Assembly: GCA_000406005.1 (NCBI GenBank)
Contig: ASZN01000038.1
Coordinates: 16,659 to 52,138 of the forward strand
Direction of reading: 5' to 3'
Length of the DNA: 35,480 nucleotides
Origin: Candidatus Poribacteria bacterium WGA-3G
GTDB taxonomy: Bacteria > Poribacteria > WGA-4E > WGA-3G
Position numbers and translations under genes: made by a program. Each line of letters opens with the position of its first letter. Position 1 is the stretch's first letter. The notes beneath the pieces were generated by a model. That model did not search any database. It was not told the DNA's origin and was given only the letters and a program-made list of their open reading frames with translations. This document shows, piece after piece, positions 1 to 8,291 of the stretch.

Positions 1-1
1 C

Positions 2-541
2 GCTGGCATCTTTTCTAAAGCGTCAACGGTAGTACCACAGGAGCACTTCATCGCAGAACTTAAGGAAAAAGTTGAGTTAGCCATCTCCAGTGGTACAGAG
101 AAAGCACGCTCGGAACTGATTGTCACCGATGTTCTTTTTCAACTCCGAGAGCACTTTAATCGCCGAATCAGTTTTTTTTCAGGGATTGAGTTCAGTGTTG
201 ACACCGAACACGGATTAACAGGGATATGCGATTTTTTAGTCAGCCTGTCGCCGATACTCTCTTTTTTAGAGGCACCCGTCATCATTCTTGTTGAAGCAAA
301 GCGAGAGAATTTGACGATCGGCTTCGGTCAGTGTGCCGCTGAGATGATCGCCGCCCAACGATTTAACAACGAAAAGGGGAATGACATCCCCCATATTTAT
401 GGAGCTACCACTTCCGGAACAGAGTGGCGATTTCTCAAATTGGAAGGCGTAAGACTCCATATCGATAGAGCCGTCTACCCGATCGCACAGTGCGACAAAA
501 TCCTCGGTATCCTCTCAAGCATGGTCGAGCAAAAGGTATAG
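2..541 (+). CDS. PD-(D/E)XK nuclease-like protein, 5'-truncated
   Basis: An open frame runs in from the left edge and ends at TAG 539-541, giving 179 visible residues; no start codon is inside the window. The visible part has a helical N-terminal stretch, then GICDFLV followed about 20 residues later by ILVEAKRE. The spaced D and E-x-K pattern, with the E-x-K at the end of a hydrophobic strand, is the signature of PD-(D/E)XK nuclease folds. A helix with QCAAEMIAAQRFN follows, as is common after this core. The family contains restriction enzymes, Holliday resolvases and many uncharacterised proteins of about 200 residues, so a specific substrate cannot be given. A 7-bp hairpin without a U-run follows the stop (550-565). 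The frame is well supported; the function is inferred from motif only. Confidence 0.75.
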   Translation, partial: AGIFSKASTVVPQEHFIAELKEKVELAISSGTEKARSELIVTDVLFQLREHFNRRISFFSGIEFSVDTEHGLTGICDFLVSLSPILSFLEAPVIILVEAKRENLTIGFGQCAAEMIAAQRFNNEKGNDIPHIYGATTSGTEWRFLKLEGVRLHIDRAVYPIAQCDKILGILSSMVEQKV

Positions 542-600
542 TTTTCTGAATCGGTTTTAACCGATGAAACCTGATGTCGCACCACAAAAATTAAATAATT

Positions 601-629
601 TTGCAATTGAGGCGAGAATATGTTATAAT
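601..629 (+). promoter_or_regulatory. Promoter of the pyr operon
   Basis: TTGCAA (601-606) and TATAAT (624-629) are separated by exactly 17 bp. The -10 is preceded by TGT (621-623), giving an extended -10. The predicted start is near 636-637, leaving a leader of about 190 nt before pyrR that holds the attenuator described below. Confidence 0.8.
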
Positions 630-662
630 ATAGTAACAGATCGGATGTTCAGAATCAAAAGA

Positions 663-697
663 CCTTTTTAATCCAATCCAGAGAGGTTGAAAAAAGG
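663..697 (+). promoter_or_regulatory. PyrR-binding loop (anti-antiterminator) in the pyr leader RNA
   Basis: The RNA can form a lower stem CCUUUUU (663-669) with AAAAAGG (691-697). An upper stem CAAUC (674-678) with GGUUG (685-689) closes the hexaloop CAGAGA (679-684). This matches the PyrR-binding loop known from Bacillus, with its CNGNGA terminal hexaloop in a UCCAGAGAGG context. It precedes a clear terminator and then pyrR itself. In the known mechanism, PyrR with UMP stabilises this hairpin, frees the terminator and lowers pyr expression. The AAAGG at 693-697 can also pair with CCUUU (763-767) of the terminator 5' arm, which would be the competing antiterminator. Regulation is inferred; the motif and pairings are visible. 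Confidence 0.8.
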
Positions 698-761
698 ATG
701 CAAGATTACACTTTGAATCGGACCCAAAATGTAGACTGTCCATCGGAATTGTTCAGATGAC

Positions 762-797
762 GCCTTTCTCGTCACATTAGACGGGAGAGGCTTTTTT
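762..797 (+). terminator. Attenuator terminator upstream of pyrR
   Basis: A 12-bp stem (762-773 with 780-791, including two G-U pairs) closes a 6-nt loop and is followed by six T residues (792-797). It lies between the pyr promoter and the pyrR start, so it must be read through for operon expression. That position and the upstream PyrR-binding loop make it an attenuator rather than the end of a transcript. Confidence 0.85.
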
Positions 798-827
798 GTT
801 ATTAAGAAACTTCATAGGACCCAAAAA

Positions 828-1397
828 ATGTCAATAACAGTTTCCACAGGGCGTGAAAAAGCACAGGTGATGAACGTTGAAGAAATTCGCCGCGCCTTAC
901 TCAGGATCGCTCACGAAATTTTAGAGCATAACCATAAGCACATCAATGATCTCGTACTTGTTGGCGTTAAAAGTCGCGGTGATATTCTTGCACATCGCAT
1001 TGCCGAAAACCTCGAACGCATCGAACAGATTGAGGTCGATGTCGGTGCCATTGATGTCACGCTCTATCGAGATGATATTAACCTCCATGAAACACAGATT
1101 CAGGTTAATACAACCGATATACCTTTTGATATTACTGACAAACGGGTGATCTTAGTAGACGAGGTACTCTATACAGGACGCACCGTTCGCGCCGCAATGG
1201 ATGCACTCATGGACTTCGGTAGACCCGCCGCAATCCAATTGGCGACCCTGATTGACAGAGGCCATCGTGAATTGCCGATCGCCTCCGATTACGTAGGCAA
1301 AAATGTCCCAACCTCCCGAAAAGAGTTCGTTCGGGTACGCCTCTCCGAAGAGGGTGGCGTAGACTCCGCTATCATTTATGAAAGGGAGAGCGAATGA
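828..1397 (+). CDS. pyrR: Bifunctional pyr operon regulator / uracil phosphoribosyltransferase
   Basis: PyrR binds pyr leader RNA in response to UMP and PRPP and often has weak uracil phosphoribosyltransferase activity. The 189-residue product matches the family length (about 180). It carries the type I PRTase PRPP loop VILVDEVLYTGRT and the family stretches EEIRRALLRIAHEI, VTLYRDD, DIPFDITDKR, IDRGHRELPI and YVGKNVPTS. The second acid in the PRPP motif is Glu rather than the Asp of Bacillus PyrR. The ATG at 828 has only a weak Shine-Dalgarno sequence (AGGAC). The gene sits directly behind its likely RNA target and its TGA overlaps the pyrC ATG by 4 bp, implying translational coupling. Confidence 0.95.
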   Translation: MSITVSTGREKAQVMNVEEIRRALLRIAHEILEHNHKHINDLVLVGVKSRGDILAHRIAENLERIEQIEVDVGAIDVTLYRDDINLHETQIQVNTTDIPFDITDKRVILVDEVLYTGRTVRAAMDALMDFGRPAAIQLATLIDRGHRELPIASDYVGKNVPTSRKEFVRVRLSEEGGVDSAIIYERESE

Positions 1398-2689
1398 AAA
1401 ACGCCAGTATCGTTAACGGACATATCATTGATCCGGCTAATAATATTGACGAAGTCGGGGACCTACATATCATAGGTGGCAAAATCGCTCAAATCAGCAG
1501 TAGCGAAAAATTAGCCGACAATCAGACTGCCGATGTATACGAGGCAAAGGGGTCAGTTGTTGCCCCCGGTTTAATCGATATGCATGTCCATCTCCGTGAA
1601 CCCGGATTTGAGCATAAAGAGACAATCGAGACCGGCACAGCAGCGGCAGCAGCGGGTGGGTTCACATCCGTCGCCTGTATGGCGAATACGTCACCAGTAA
1701 TAGACACGCCTGAGAAAATTGAACAGATTTATAACATCGCCAGCAAGACTGCAAAGACAAACGTCTTTCCGTTCGGTAGTATTACCAAAGAACTTGCGGG
1801 TGAGGAACTTACCGATATGCGAGGGATGCATTCGGCAGGAGCCGTCGGTTTCACCGATGATGGCGTTACGGTTATGAACGCGGCTCTCATGCGCGACGCT
1901 CTTACCATGAGCGCAGAACTCGGTTTTCCGATCATGGTTCACTGTGAAGAGCATAATCTGAATGCGGGTGCCGTGATGAACCTCGGAGAGACATCTCGAA
2001 AACTCGGCCTTATTGGGAGTCCAAACGCTGCAGAGGACATCATCGTCGCACGCGATATTATGTTAGCAGAGATGACAGGTGGACACCTTCATGTCCTACA
2101 CGTCAGCACTGCCGGTGCCGTTGAGTTAGTCCGTCAGGGAAAGAAGCGCGGTGTTCATGTCACTGCTGAGGCGTGTCCGCACCACTGGATCCTTACCGAC
2201 GCAGAGGTCGAGAAACAGGGAACGAATGCCAAGATGCATCCGCCGTTACGTACACAGACGGATATTGACGCAATTATTGAGGGATTACGCGACGGGACAA
2301 TCGACGCGATAGCCACCGACCACGCGCCTCACGCACCTTCAGAAAAGGCAGAAGGCATGGTTGATGCACCTAACGGTATTATCGGCTTAGAGACGTGTCT
2401 GCCTCTCGTGTTTACATATCTCGTTCAACCCGGACACCTCACATTCGCAGAGGCAATCGCAAAGATGACCGTTGTTCCGGCGAATATACTCGGTATTGAC
2501 CGAGGAACGCTTTCTGTCGGCGGGGTTGCGGATGTTACTGTCATTGATGTGGAGACACTGAATCGGGTTGACGTAACGCAATCTCGTTCAAAAAGCCAAA
2601 ATACACCTTTTAATCGATGGAAACTTAAAGGTTGGCAAACGATTACACTTAGGAAAGGCAACAGAATAGGGGGGCATCCCAGCTCATGA
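1394..2689 (+). CDS. pyrC: Dihydroorotase, class I
   Basis: Catalyses reversible cyclisation of carbamoyl-aspartate to dihydroorotate in de novo pyrimidine synthesis. The 431-residue protein has the amidohydrolase metal sites in order: DMHVHLREPG (His64 and His66), GFTDDG (155-156, aspartates at the bridging position used instead of carboxylated Lys in this subclass), HCEEH (His183), HVLHVST (His236) and ATDHAPH (Asp309). ACPHH and the substrate-facing ANTSP are also present. Its start overlaps the pyrR stop (ATGA at 1394-1397) with AAAGGGAG just upstream. Aspartate carbamoyltransferase (pyrB), which makes its substrate and usually lies between pyrR and pyrC, is absent here. The last 30 residues are basic and poorly conserved. 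Confidence 0.95.
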   Translation: MKNASIVNGHIIDPANNIDEVGDLHIIGGKIAQISSSEKLADNQTADVYEAKGSVVAPGLIDMHVHLREPGFEHKETIETGTAAAAAGGFTSVACMANTSPVIDTPEKIEQIYNIASKTAKTNVFPFGSITKELAGEELTDMRGMHSAGAVGFTDDGVTVMNAALMRDALTMSAELGFPIMVHCEEHNLNAGAVMNLGETSRKLGLIGSPNAAEDIIVARDIMLAEMTGGHLHVLHVSTAGAVELVRQGKKRGVHVTAEACPHHWILTDAEVEKQGTNAKMHPPLRTQTDIDAIIEGLRDGTIDAIATDHAPHAPSEKAEGMVDAPNGIIGLETCLPLVFTYLVQPGHLTFAEAIAKMTVVPANILGIDRGTLSVGGVADVTVIDVETLNRVDVTQSRSKSQNTPFNRWKLKGWQTITLRKGNRIGGHPSS

Positions 2690-2789
2690 TAAAAAAGCGC
2701 GTAGCCTGCAACAACGGCACAGGCGGACATACAGAGAGGACTGTTCCTCCCGCAATCCGCCTGAACCAACCGCAAGGAAAATTAAAAAG

Positions 2790-3947
2790 ATGAAAGCAAT
2801 TCTGGCGTTAACCGACGGAACGGTTTTCGAGGGTGAACAGTTTGGAGCGACAGGCGAATCCATCGGTGAAGTCGTCTTTAATACCAGTATGACTGGTTAT
2901 CAGGAAGTACTAACCGATCCGTCCTACAAAGGGCAAATCGTCACAATGACATATCCGTTGATAGGTAATTACGGTTGCAACGAAGCAGACGTTGAATCTA
3001 TCGGTCCACAAGTCGAAGGGTTTGTTGTTCGTGAATATAGTGCGTACCATAGCAATTGGCGTTCAAAATGGAGTTTAGATACTTATCTATCCGAACACGG
3101 TATCATCGGCATTCAAGGGATAGATACGCGCGCCCTCACGCGCCGTCTTCGGGTTCACGGTGTCATGAACGGTTGTCTCTCTACAGACGACTTGAGCCCT
3201 GAAAGCCTTGTTGCGAAAGCCAAAACGTGGCACGGATTGGTCGGTTGGGATTTGGTTCAACGCGTGACCTGTCCGAATCCGTATGCATGGCGTAATGGCG
3301 GTCAGCAGTCGGCAGTCAGCAGTCAGCAAGAGCGGATTGTGAATGCCGATAACGATGTTCACGGTCATAGATCGAAAGCCGGTAGTTATAAAGTTATCGC
3401 TCTCGATTTCGGGATCAAATATAACATCTTGCGCCAACTCACTGAACATGGATGTGAGGTACAAGTTGTGCCAGCGCAGACGACTGCTGAAGATATTCTC
3501 GCAGCGGAGCCGGACGGTGTTTTCCTGTCAAATGGTCCGGGTGATCCGATGCCAGTCGGCTACGCAATCGAGACAATCCAACGGTTGATAGGCAAAAAAC
3601 CGCTTTTTGGGATCTGTCTGGGACACCAACTTATCGGGCTTGCGCTCGGCGGGAAAACCTATAAACTGAAGTTTGGACACCGAGGCGCCAACCAACCCGT
3701 CAAACATCTTGAGAACGACCGGGTCGAAATTACATCCCAAAACCACGGATTCTGTGTTGATATCGATTCACTGCCGAATAACGTTGACATTACACATATC
3801 AATTTAAATGATGATACACTCGAAGGGATACAACACCGGGAGTATCCGCTCTTTTCCGTCCAGTATCATCCAGAAGCGTCCCCCGGTCCGCACGATGCAA
3901 GTTATCTCTTCTCGCGTTTTACTGAGATGATGGAGGGAGATGGTTAA
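2790..3947 (+). CDS. carA: Carbamoyl-phosphate synthase small (glutaminase) subunit
   Basis: Releases ammonia from glutamine and channels it to CarB for carbamoyl phosphate synthesis. The 385-residue product has the CarA N-terminal domain (about 1-165, with GYQEVLTDPSY and IDTRALTRRLR) and a class I glutamine amidotransferase domain (about 200-380). The likely triad is Cys276 in GICLGHQ, with His360 and Glu362 in QYHPEASPGPHD. Between the domains is an unusual Gln/Ser-rich linker (about 170-198), partly encoded by four heptamer repeats at 3301-3328. The stop codon lies inside another heptamer array. AAGGA at 2774-2778 is a distant ribosome-binding site. Order and orientation place it in the pyr operon with carB 113 bp downstream. 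Confidence 0.95.
   Translation: MKAILALTDGTVFEGEQFGATGESIGEVVFNTSMTGYQEVLTDPSYKGQIVTMTYPLIGNYGCNEADVESIGPQVEGFVVREYSAYHSNWRSKWSLDTYLSEHGIIGIQGIDTRALTRRLRVHGVMNGCLSTDDLSPESLVAKAKTWHGLVGWDLVQRVTCPNPYAWRNGGQQSAVSSQQERIVNADNDVHGHRSKAGSYKVIALDFGIKYNILRQLTEHGCEVQVVPAQTTAEDILAAEPDGVFLSNGPGDPMPVGYAIETIQRLIGKKPLFGICLGHQLIGLALGGKTYKLKFGHRGANQPVKHLENDRVEITSQNHGFCVDIDSLPNNVDITHINLNDDTLEGIQHREYPLFSVQYHPEASPGPHDASYLFSRFTEMMEGDG
3301..3328. repeat. In-frame heptamer tandem repeat within carA
   Basis: Four consecutive 7-bp units, GTCAGCA, GTCGGCA, GTCAGCA and GTCAGCA, lie inside the coding sequence. They encode part of the interdomain linker (QQSAVSSQQ). They resemble the short tandemly repeated sequences of cyanobacteria in unit length. 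Confidence 0.85.
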
Positions 3948-3969
3948 TGGTTAATGGTTAATGGTTACA
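3942..3969. repeat. Heptamer tandem repeat covering the carA stop codon
   Basis: Three perfect GGTTAAT units (3942-3962) are followed by a diverged GGTTACA. The carA TAA (3945-3947) is inside the first unit, so the array either created or captured the stop codon. Confidence 0.85.
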
Positions 3970-4011
3970 AGAGATTTGTGAGAGTCCTAAAGTCTCTTTC
4001 TAACAACTAAA

Positions 4012-4047
4012 GGTTTTTCGCAGAAAAACCGCACCAACAACCAACAA
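4012..4047. repeat. Perfect hairpin plus CCAACAA heptamers in the carA-carB gap
   Basis: GGTTTTTC (4012-4019) and GAAAAACC (4023-4030) form a perfect 8-bp stem with a 3-nt loop, followed by two CCAACAA units (4034-4047). No U-run follows the hairpin on the plus strand, so it is not an obvious terminator. No Shine-Dalgarno sequence is visible before carB, which starts 13 bp further on. Confidence 0.6.
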
Positions 4048-4060
4048 CCCTAAACTAATC

Positions 4061-7000
4061 ATGCCAAAGCGAACAGATATAAATAAAATCTTAATTATCG
4101 GATCCGGGGCAATTATCATCGGACAGGCGTGCGAGTTTGACTACTCAGGGACGCAGGCATGTAAGGCACTCAAAGAGGAGGGGTACGAAATCACCCTCGT
4201 CAATAGCAATCCTGCCACGATCATGACCGACCCGGATTTCGCCCATCAGACCTACATCGAACCGATCACGGCTGACACGATCGAACTTGTCATCGCCAAA
4301 GAGCGTCCAGATGCCCTGCTACCCACACTCGGCGGACAGACTGCCTTGAACGTGTCTGTTGAACTTGCAGAATCCGGTGTCCTCGATAAGTACAATGTCG
4401 AACTTATCGGTGCAAAGTTACCGGCTATCCAAAAAGCCGAAGATCGCGCACTCTTCAAAGAAGCGATGATAGAAATCGGACTTGAAGTCCCGCAGAGCGG
4501 TATTGCCCACACCGTACACGAGGCACTTGAACTTGTCCAAGAGATCGGTTTTCCAGCAATCATTCGTCCAGCCTTTACACTCGGCGGCACAGGGGGCGGA
4601 ATCGCTTACAACATCGAAGAATATGAAAAAATGGTCACCAAAGGACTCGCACTCAGTCCGATCAATGAATTGTTGATTGAAGAGTCTGTCATCGGATGGA
4701 AAGAATTCGAGTTAGAAGTCATGCGAGATGGCGCAGACAACGTTGTTATCATCTGCTCGATTGAAAATGTTGACGCGATGGGAGTCCACACCGGGGATAG
4801 TATGACTGTCGCACCTATCCAGACCTTGACAGATAAAGAATATCAGCTGATGCGAGATTCAGCGATTAAGATCATCCGAGAAATAGGTGTTGACACAGGC
4901 GGTTCCAATATACAATTTGCTGTGGATCCAAAGACAGGTCGGCAGGTGGTTATTGAGATGAATCCGCGTGTCTCGCGTAGCTCCGCCCTTGCGTCAAAAG
5001 CCACAGGTTTCCCGATCGCTAAAATCGCCGCCAAGCTTGCTGTCGGTTACAATTTAGATGAGATTCCGAACGACATCACTGCCGAAACACCTGCCTGCTT
5101 TGAACCGACAATTGATTACGTCGTTGTTAAGATTCCGCGCTGGGCATTTGAAAAATTCCAAGGGACTGATGAAACACTCACCACACAAATGAAATCTGTC
5201 GGCGAGGCTATGGCTATCGGTCGAACCTTTAAAGAGGCATTACAAAAGGGATTGAGGTCGCTGGAGAATGGATGGCACGGGTTAGATAACCATCCGCTTG
5301 ATGACCTGCCGTTGTCTGAAATTCCAAGCAAATTGAGCATTCCCAATGTCAAGCGGGTTTTTTATATCAAAGCTGCACTCGCACGCGGGATGAGCATAGA
5401 AGAGATACATGCCTATACCCACATTGATCCATTTTTCCTTTACAATTTTAAGGAAATAGTTGACTTCGAAAATACGCTCTGCGAACCGAACACACAAAAA
5501 CATATAAAACAACATTTAAAAAATATTGTTACAGACCCTGGATCACAAAACGGTGGTGTGGATACCGATGTCGCAAAAACAGTCTTACAACAGGCAAAAC
5601 AATATGGATTTTCCGATCACCAGTTAGCGGAGATATACGATGTATCCGAAGGTGCTATCCGTGAATGTCGGAAAGATCTCGGTATTGAAGCGACGTTCAA
5701 AACCGTTGATACCTGTGCCGCTGAGTTCGAGGCAGAAACGCCGTACTATTATTCCACCCTTTCGAGCGAAGACGAGGTGCGCCCTTCGGATAAAGAAAAA
5801 ATCATGATTCTCGGTGGGGGTCCGAACCGGATCGGACAAGGTATCGAATTTGACTACTGCTGTGTCCACGCTGCAATCGCACTCAAAGAAGACGGCTATG
5901 AGACGATCATGGTGAACAGCAACCCGGAAACCGTCAGTACCGATTACGATACCTCCGACCGTCTCTATTTTGAACCGTTAACAGTTGAACACGTCCTGAA
6001 CATCTATCAGAAAGAGAAACCCTCTGGTGTCATTGTCCAGTTCGGTGGACAGACACCGTTGAATCTCGCGATTGCGCTCAAAGAAGCGGGGGTGCCGATA
6101 ATCGGCACAAGCCCTGAAGATATTGCGCGCTCCGAGGATCGCCGCCTCTTTAAAGCCGTACTAAACGACATCGGGTTAAGGCAACCGCCGAACGGGACGG
6201 TGACATCAAGTGAAGAGGCTGCCCCTATCGCCGCTGCCCTCGGCTACCCTGTCATTGTCCGTCCGTCTTATGTTTTGGGGGGACGTGCCATGCAGATCGT
6301 TTACGATGAAGCACTGCTACAGGAATATATGAACACTGCAGTTGAAGCGTCGCCTGAGCATCCGGTCTTGATTGACAAATATCTTGAAGAAGCCATTGAA
6401 GTTGATGTTGATGCCATCTCGGATGGGAATCGAACGGTCGTCGGTGGTATTATGGAGCATATTGAGGAAGCCGGTATCCATTCTGGGGACAGCGACTGTG
6501 TACTACCACCGTATACACTCGTAGATGAACAGATTGAAAAACTCAAAATCTTTACCTACGATTTGGCGAAAGCACTTCGTGTACGCGGTTTGATGAACGT
6601 CCAATATGCGATTAGAAGTGACGATATTTACGTGCTTGAAGTGAACCCACGTGCGTCTCGAACGATTCCATTTGTCAGTAAAGCGATCGGTGTACCGCTC
6701 GCGAAACTCGCTGCGCGCGTCATGGCAGGTAAAACGCTTGATGAACTCGGATTTACGAATGAAATTGAACCCGCATATTTCAGCGTCAAGGCACCCGTAT
6801 TTCCGTTTAACCGTTTCCCAGGTTCAAATACACGTTTGGGGCCCGAAATGAAATCGACCGGCGAGGTTATGGGAATTGATACAGATGTCTCCCGCGCTTT
6901 TGCGAAGGCACAGAAGGCGTGCGGCTACACGCTACCCCTCGGCGGAAAAGTGTTCATTAGCGTCAAAAATAAAGACAAACGCGCAATTATTTTTATTGCT

Positions 7001-7345
7001 AAGAGACTGACGGATATGGGGTTCGAACTTATCGCTACGCACGGAACCGCGAAGGTACTCCTCCGCAACGGAATGCAGTCAGAACTCGTCTTTAGCATCG
7101 GTAAGGGAAGACCGACGATTCACGATTACATCAAAAACCACGCGGTTGATCTGATCATCAATACGCCTACTGGCGATTTGCACCGCCCGAATGAACTCTT
7201 AATTCGAGAGATGGCGATAGCACACAACATCCCGATTTTTACAACGATACCTGGTGCAGCGGCAGCCGTGAACGCTATTGATGCCCTGCAGCGTGGAGAT
7301 ATCACTGTCACACCGCTCCAAGACTATTTTAAGATGCTCCAGTAA
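4061..7345 (+). CDS. carB: Carbamoyl-phosphate synthase large subunit
   Basis: Makes carbamoyl phosphate from bicarbonate, ATP and CarA-derived ammonia. The 1094-residue protein has the full family architecture. The carboxyphosphate half has an N-terminal GSGAIIIGQACEFDYSG and an ATP-grasp with GGTGGGIAYN and EMNPRVSRSSALASKATG. An oligomerisation region follows. The carbamoyl-phosphate half repeats the pattern with GGGPNRIGQGIEFDY, the ATP-grasp around PSYVLGGRAM and EVNPRASRTIPFVSKA. The C-terminus is an MGS-like allosteric domain (about 955-1094) with KRLTDMGFELIATHGTA and NTPTG, the domain bound by UMP or ornithine in characterised enzymes. There is no frameshift or truncation. With carA in the pyr operon, it probably serves pyrimidine synthesis, though a single CPSase may also feed arginine. 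Confidence 0.97.
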   Translation: MPKRTDINKILIIGSGAIIIGQACEFDYSGTQACKALKEEGYEITLVNSNPATIMTDPDFAHQTYIEPITADTIELVIAKERPDALLPTLGGQTALNVSVELAESGVLDKYNVELIGAKLPAIQKAEDRALFKEAMIEIGLEVPQSGIAHTVHEALELVQEIGFPAIIRPAFTLGGTGGGIAYNIEEYEKMVTKGLALSPINELLIEESVIGWKEFELEVMRDGADNVVIICSIENVDAMGVHTGDSMTVAPIQTLTDKEYQLMRDSAIKIIREIGVDTGGSNIQFAVDPKTGRQVVIEMNPRVSRSSALASKATGFPIAKIAAKLAVGYNLDEIPNDITAETPACFEPTIDYVVVKIPRWAFEKFQGTDETLTTQMKSVGEAMAIGRTFKEALQKGLRSLENGWHGLDNHPLDDLPLSEIPSKLSIPNVKRVFYIKAALARGMSIEEIHAYTHIDPFFLYNFKEIVDFENTLCEPNTQKHIKQHLKNIVTDPGSQNGGVDTDVAKTVLQQAKQYGFSDHQLAEIYDVSEGAIRECRKDLGIEATFKTVDTCAAEFEAETPYYYSTLSSEDEVRPSDKEKIMILGGGPNRIGQGIEFDYCCVHAAIALKEDGYETIMVNSNPETVSTDYDTSDRLYFEPLTVEHVLNIYQKEKPSGVIVQFGGQTPLNLAIALKEAGVPIIGTSPEDIARSEDRRLFKAVLNDIGLRQPPNGTVTSSEEAAPIAAALGYPVIVRPSYVLGGRAMQIVYDEALLQEYMNTAVEASPEHPVLIDKYLEEAIEVDVDAISDGNRTVVGGIMEHIEEAGIHSGDSDCVLPPYTLVDEQIEKLKIFTYDLAKALRVRGLMNVQYAIRSDDIYVLEVNPRASRTIPFVSKAIGVPLAKLAARVMAGKTLDELGFTNEIEPAYFSVKAPVFPFNRFPGSNTRLGPEMKSTGEVMGIDTDVSRAFAKAQKACGYTLPLGGKVFISVKNKDKRAIIFIAKRLTDMGFELIATHGTAKVLLRNGMQSELVFSIGKGRPTIHDYIKNHAVDLIINTPTGDLHRPNELLIREMAIAHNIPIFTTIPGAAAAVNAIDALQRGDITVTPLQDYFKMLQ

Positions 7346-7424
7346 TTTCTGACGCATACCCGTTCTGATTGATAGCTTCTCGTAAAAGAATCTACTGTCT
7401 TTGGATATGACGGGTGCAGTTGCG

Positions 7425-7440
7425 AACCGCACCTACCGAG
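7425..7440. repeat. Dispersed repeat fragment, AACCGCACCTACCG type
   Basis: The 16 bp here differ from 9295-9310 at one base. The upstream GGTGC (7413-7417) can pair with GCACC (7429-7433). Both lie in intergenic DNA before a gene, suggesting a dispersed repeat end. Confidence 0.5.
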
Positions 7441-7461
7441 GTCTGGCGAACGGTGTATTTA

Positions 7462-7490
7462 ATGCAATACATACTTTTTGAAATGGTATA
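7462..7490 (+). repeat. Probable degenerate right end of the MITE-like element
   Basis: The stretch ends in GAAATGGTATA and aligns with small gaps to the right ends of the elements at 18404-18520 and 35213-35330. No matching left end is seen upstream. TGGTATAAG (7484-7492) resembles an extended -10 and lies only 9 bp before the next start codon. Confidence 0.45.
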
Positions 7491-7501
7491 AGGATATAAA
7501 A

Positions 7502-8269
7502 ATGGCGAACGATTCTATACAGAGAAACACCCGATGGGTTCAGACCTTTGACCGGATCCTTGAGATGCTCAATCTTGATGCAGAACGTCCGGTGAGTGTC
7601 CTACAAATTGAAGATGGTAGGGAGGTGATTGTCGTGCAGCCTAACGCATTCACTATCTCCCGTATCTATGCCACAGGCCGTCCTGACGGCATGCGTCCAC
7701 ACGGTGTGGACTCTTATTACGATTACTTCTTTGCTAAATTGCGGACGTATGAGAAAGAACACGGCACACGTGAAGGGTTCGAGTTAACGTCAGACGAGTG
7801 GGATATCCTCTTTGAGGAATCGTTCCATCGGTATACACGCTATCTTCTATTTGCTGGTATTAAACGGTGGGAAGATGTGAAACGCGATACCGCTACGAAT
7901 ATTGCTGTGACGAATTTGGCACGTGAATATGCCCCAACCGACATCGCTTGGCAGAGCTATCAGTATAAAGGGTATATGATTATGATGCACTGCATCGCCA
8001 ACGCTGAGTTGAGTCTTCAAGAAGGTGATGCCGAGGCGGCTTTACAAGATATTGATGCTGGTATTCAACAGATTGGAGAATTCTGTGGGGAGTGCCTGCG
8101 TGAGGAACATGGCGAAACCGAAAATATAACGCGTGAACGCTATCTCAGTAACCTGATAGAATTTCGCTCCGATCTGGAGACGCTCGACACGAACACAACC
8201 GATACAGAAAACGACGACGAAGATATTTTGGCAGAACTGGAAAGATTGCTAAACGAAGACGAGGAATAA
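7502..8269 (+). CDS. Hypothetical protein with acidic C-terminus
   Basis: I do not recognise this 255-residue protein. The start at ATG 7502 is preferred over an in-frame TTG at 7478 because AAGGA (7490-7494) lies 7 bp upstream. It is soluble, with no signal peptide or membrane segment. A basic/aromatic N-terminal half (DRILEMLN, HGVDSYYDYFFAKLRTYEKEHG) is followed by a helical region around IANAELSLQEGDAEAALQDI whose spacing resembles one TPR-like helix pair. Cys residues occur in GEFCGECLREE. The last 25 residues are Asp/Glu rich. It follows carB by 156 bp of repeat-bearing sequence and converges on the next gene, so it is probably transcribed alone. Strong coding character; function unknown. 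Confidence 0.8.
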   Translation: MANDSIQRNTRWVQTFDRILEMLNLDAERPVSVLQIEDGREVIVVQPNAFTISRIYATGRPDGMRPHGVDSYYDYFFAKLRTYEKEHGTREGFELTSDEWDILFEESFHRYTRYLLFAGIKRWEDVKRDTATNIAVTNLAREYAPTDIAWQSYQYKGYMIMMHCIANAELSLQEGDAEAALQDIDAGIQQIGEFCGECLREEHGETENITRERYLSNLIEFRSDLETLDTNTTDTENDDEDILAELERLLNEDEE

Positions 8270-8291
8270 ATCGCCAGTTCTATTCTGAGCA

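Noticed and set aside
2721..2762. Second PyrR-binding site in the pyrC-carA gap (CAGAGAGG core within an inverted repeat AGGCGGA/TCCGCCT)
   Set aside because: The hexaloop core is present, but the flanking bases do not pair in the PyrR arrangement and no terminator with a U-run follows before carA.
3087..3464. 125-codon minus-strand frame
   Set aside because: Antisense to carA and spans its repeat linker; no ribosome-binding site or motif.
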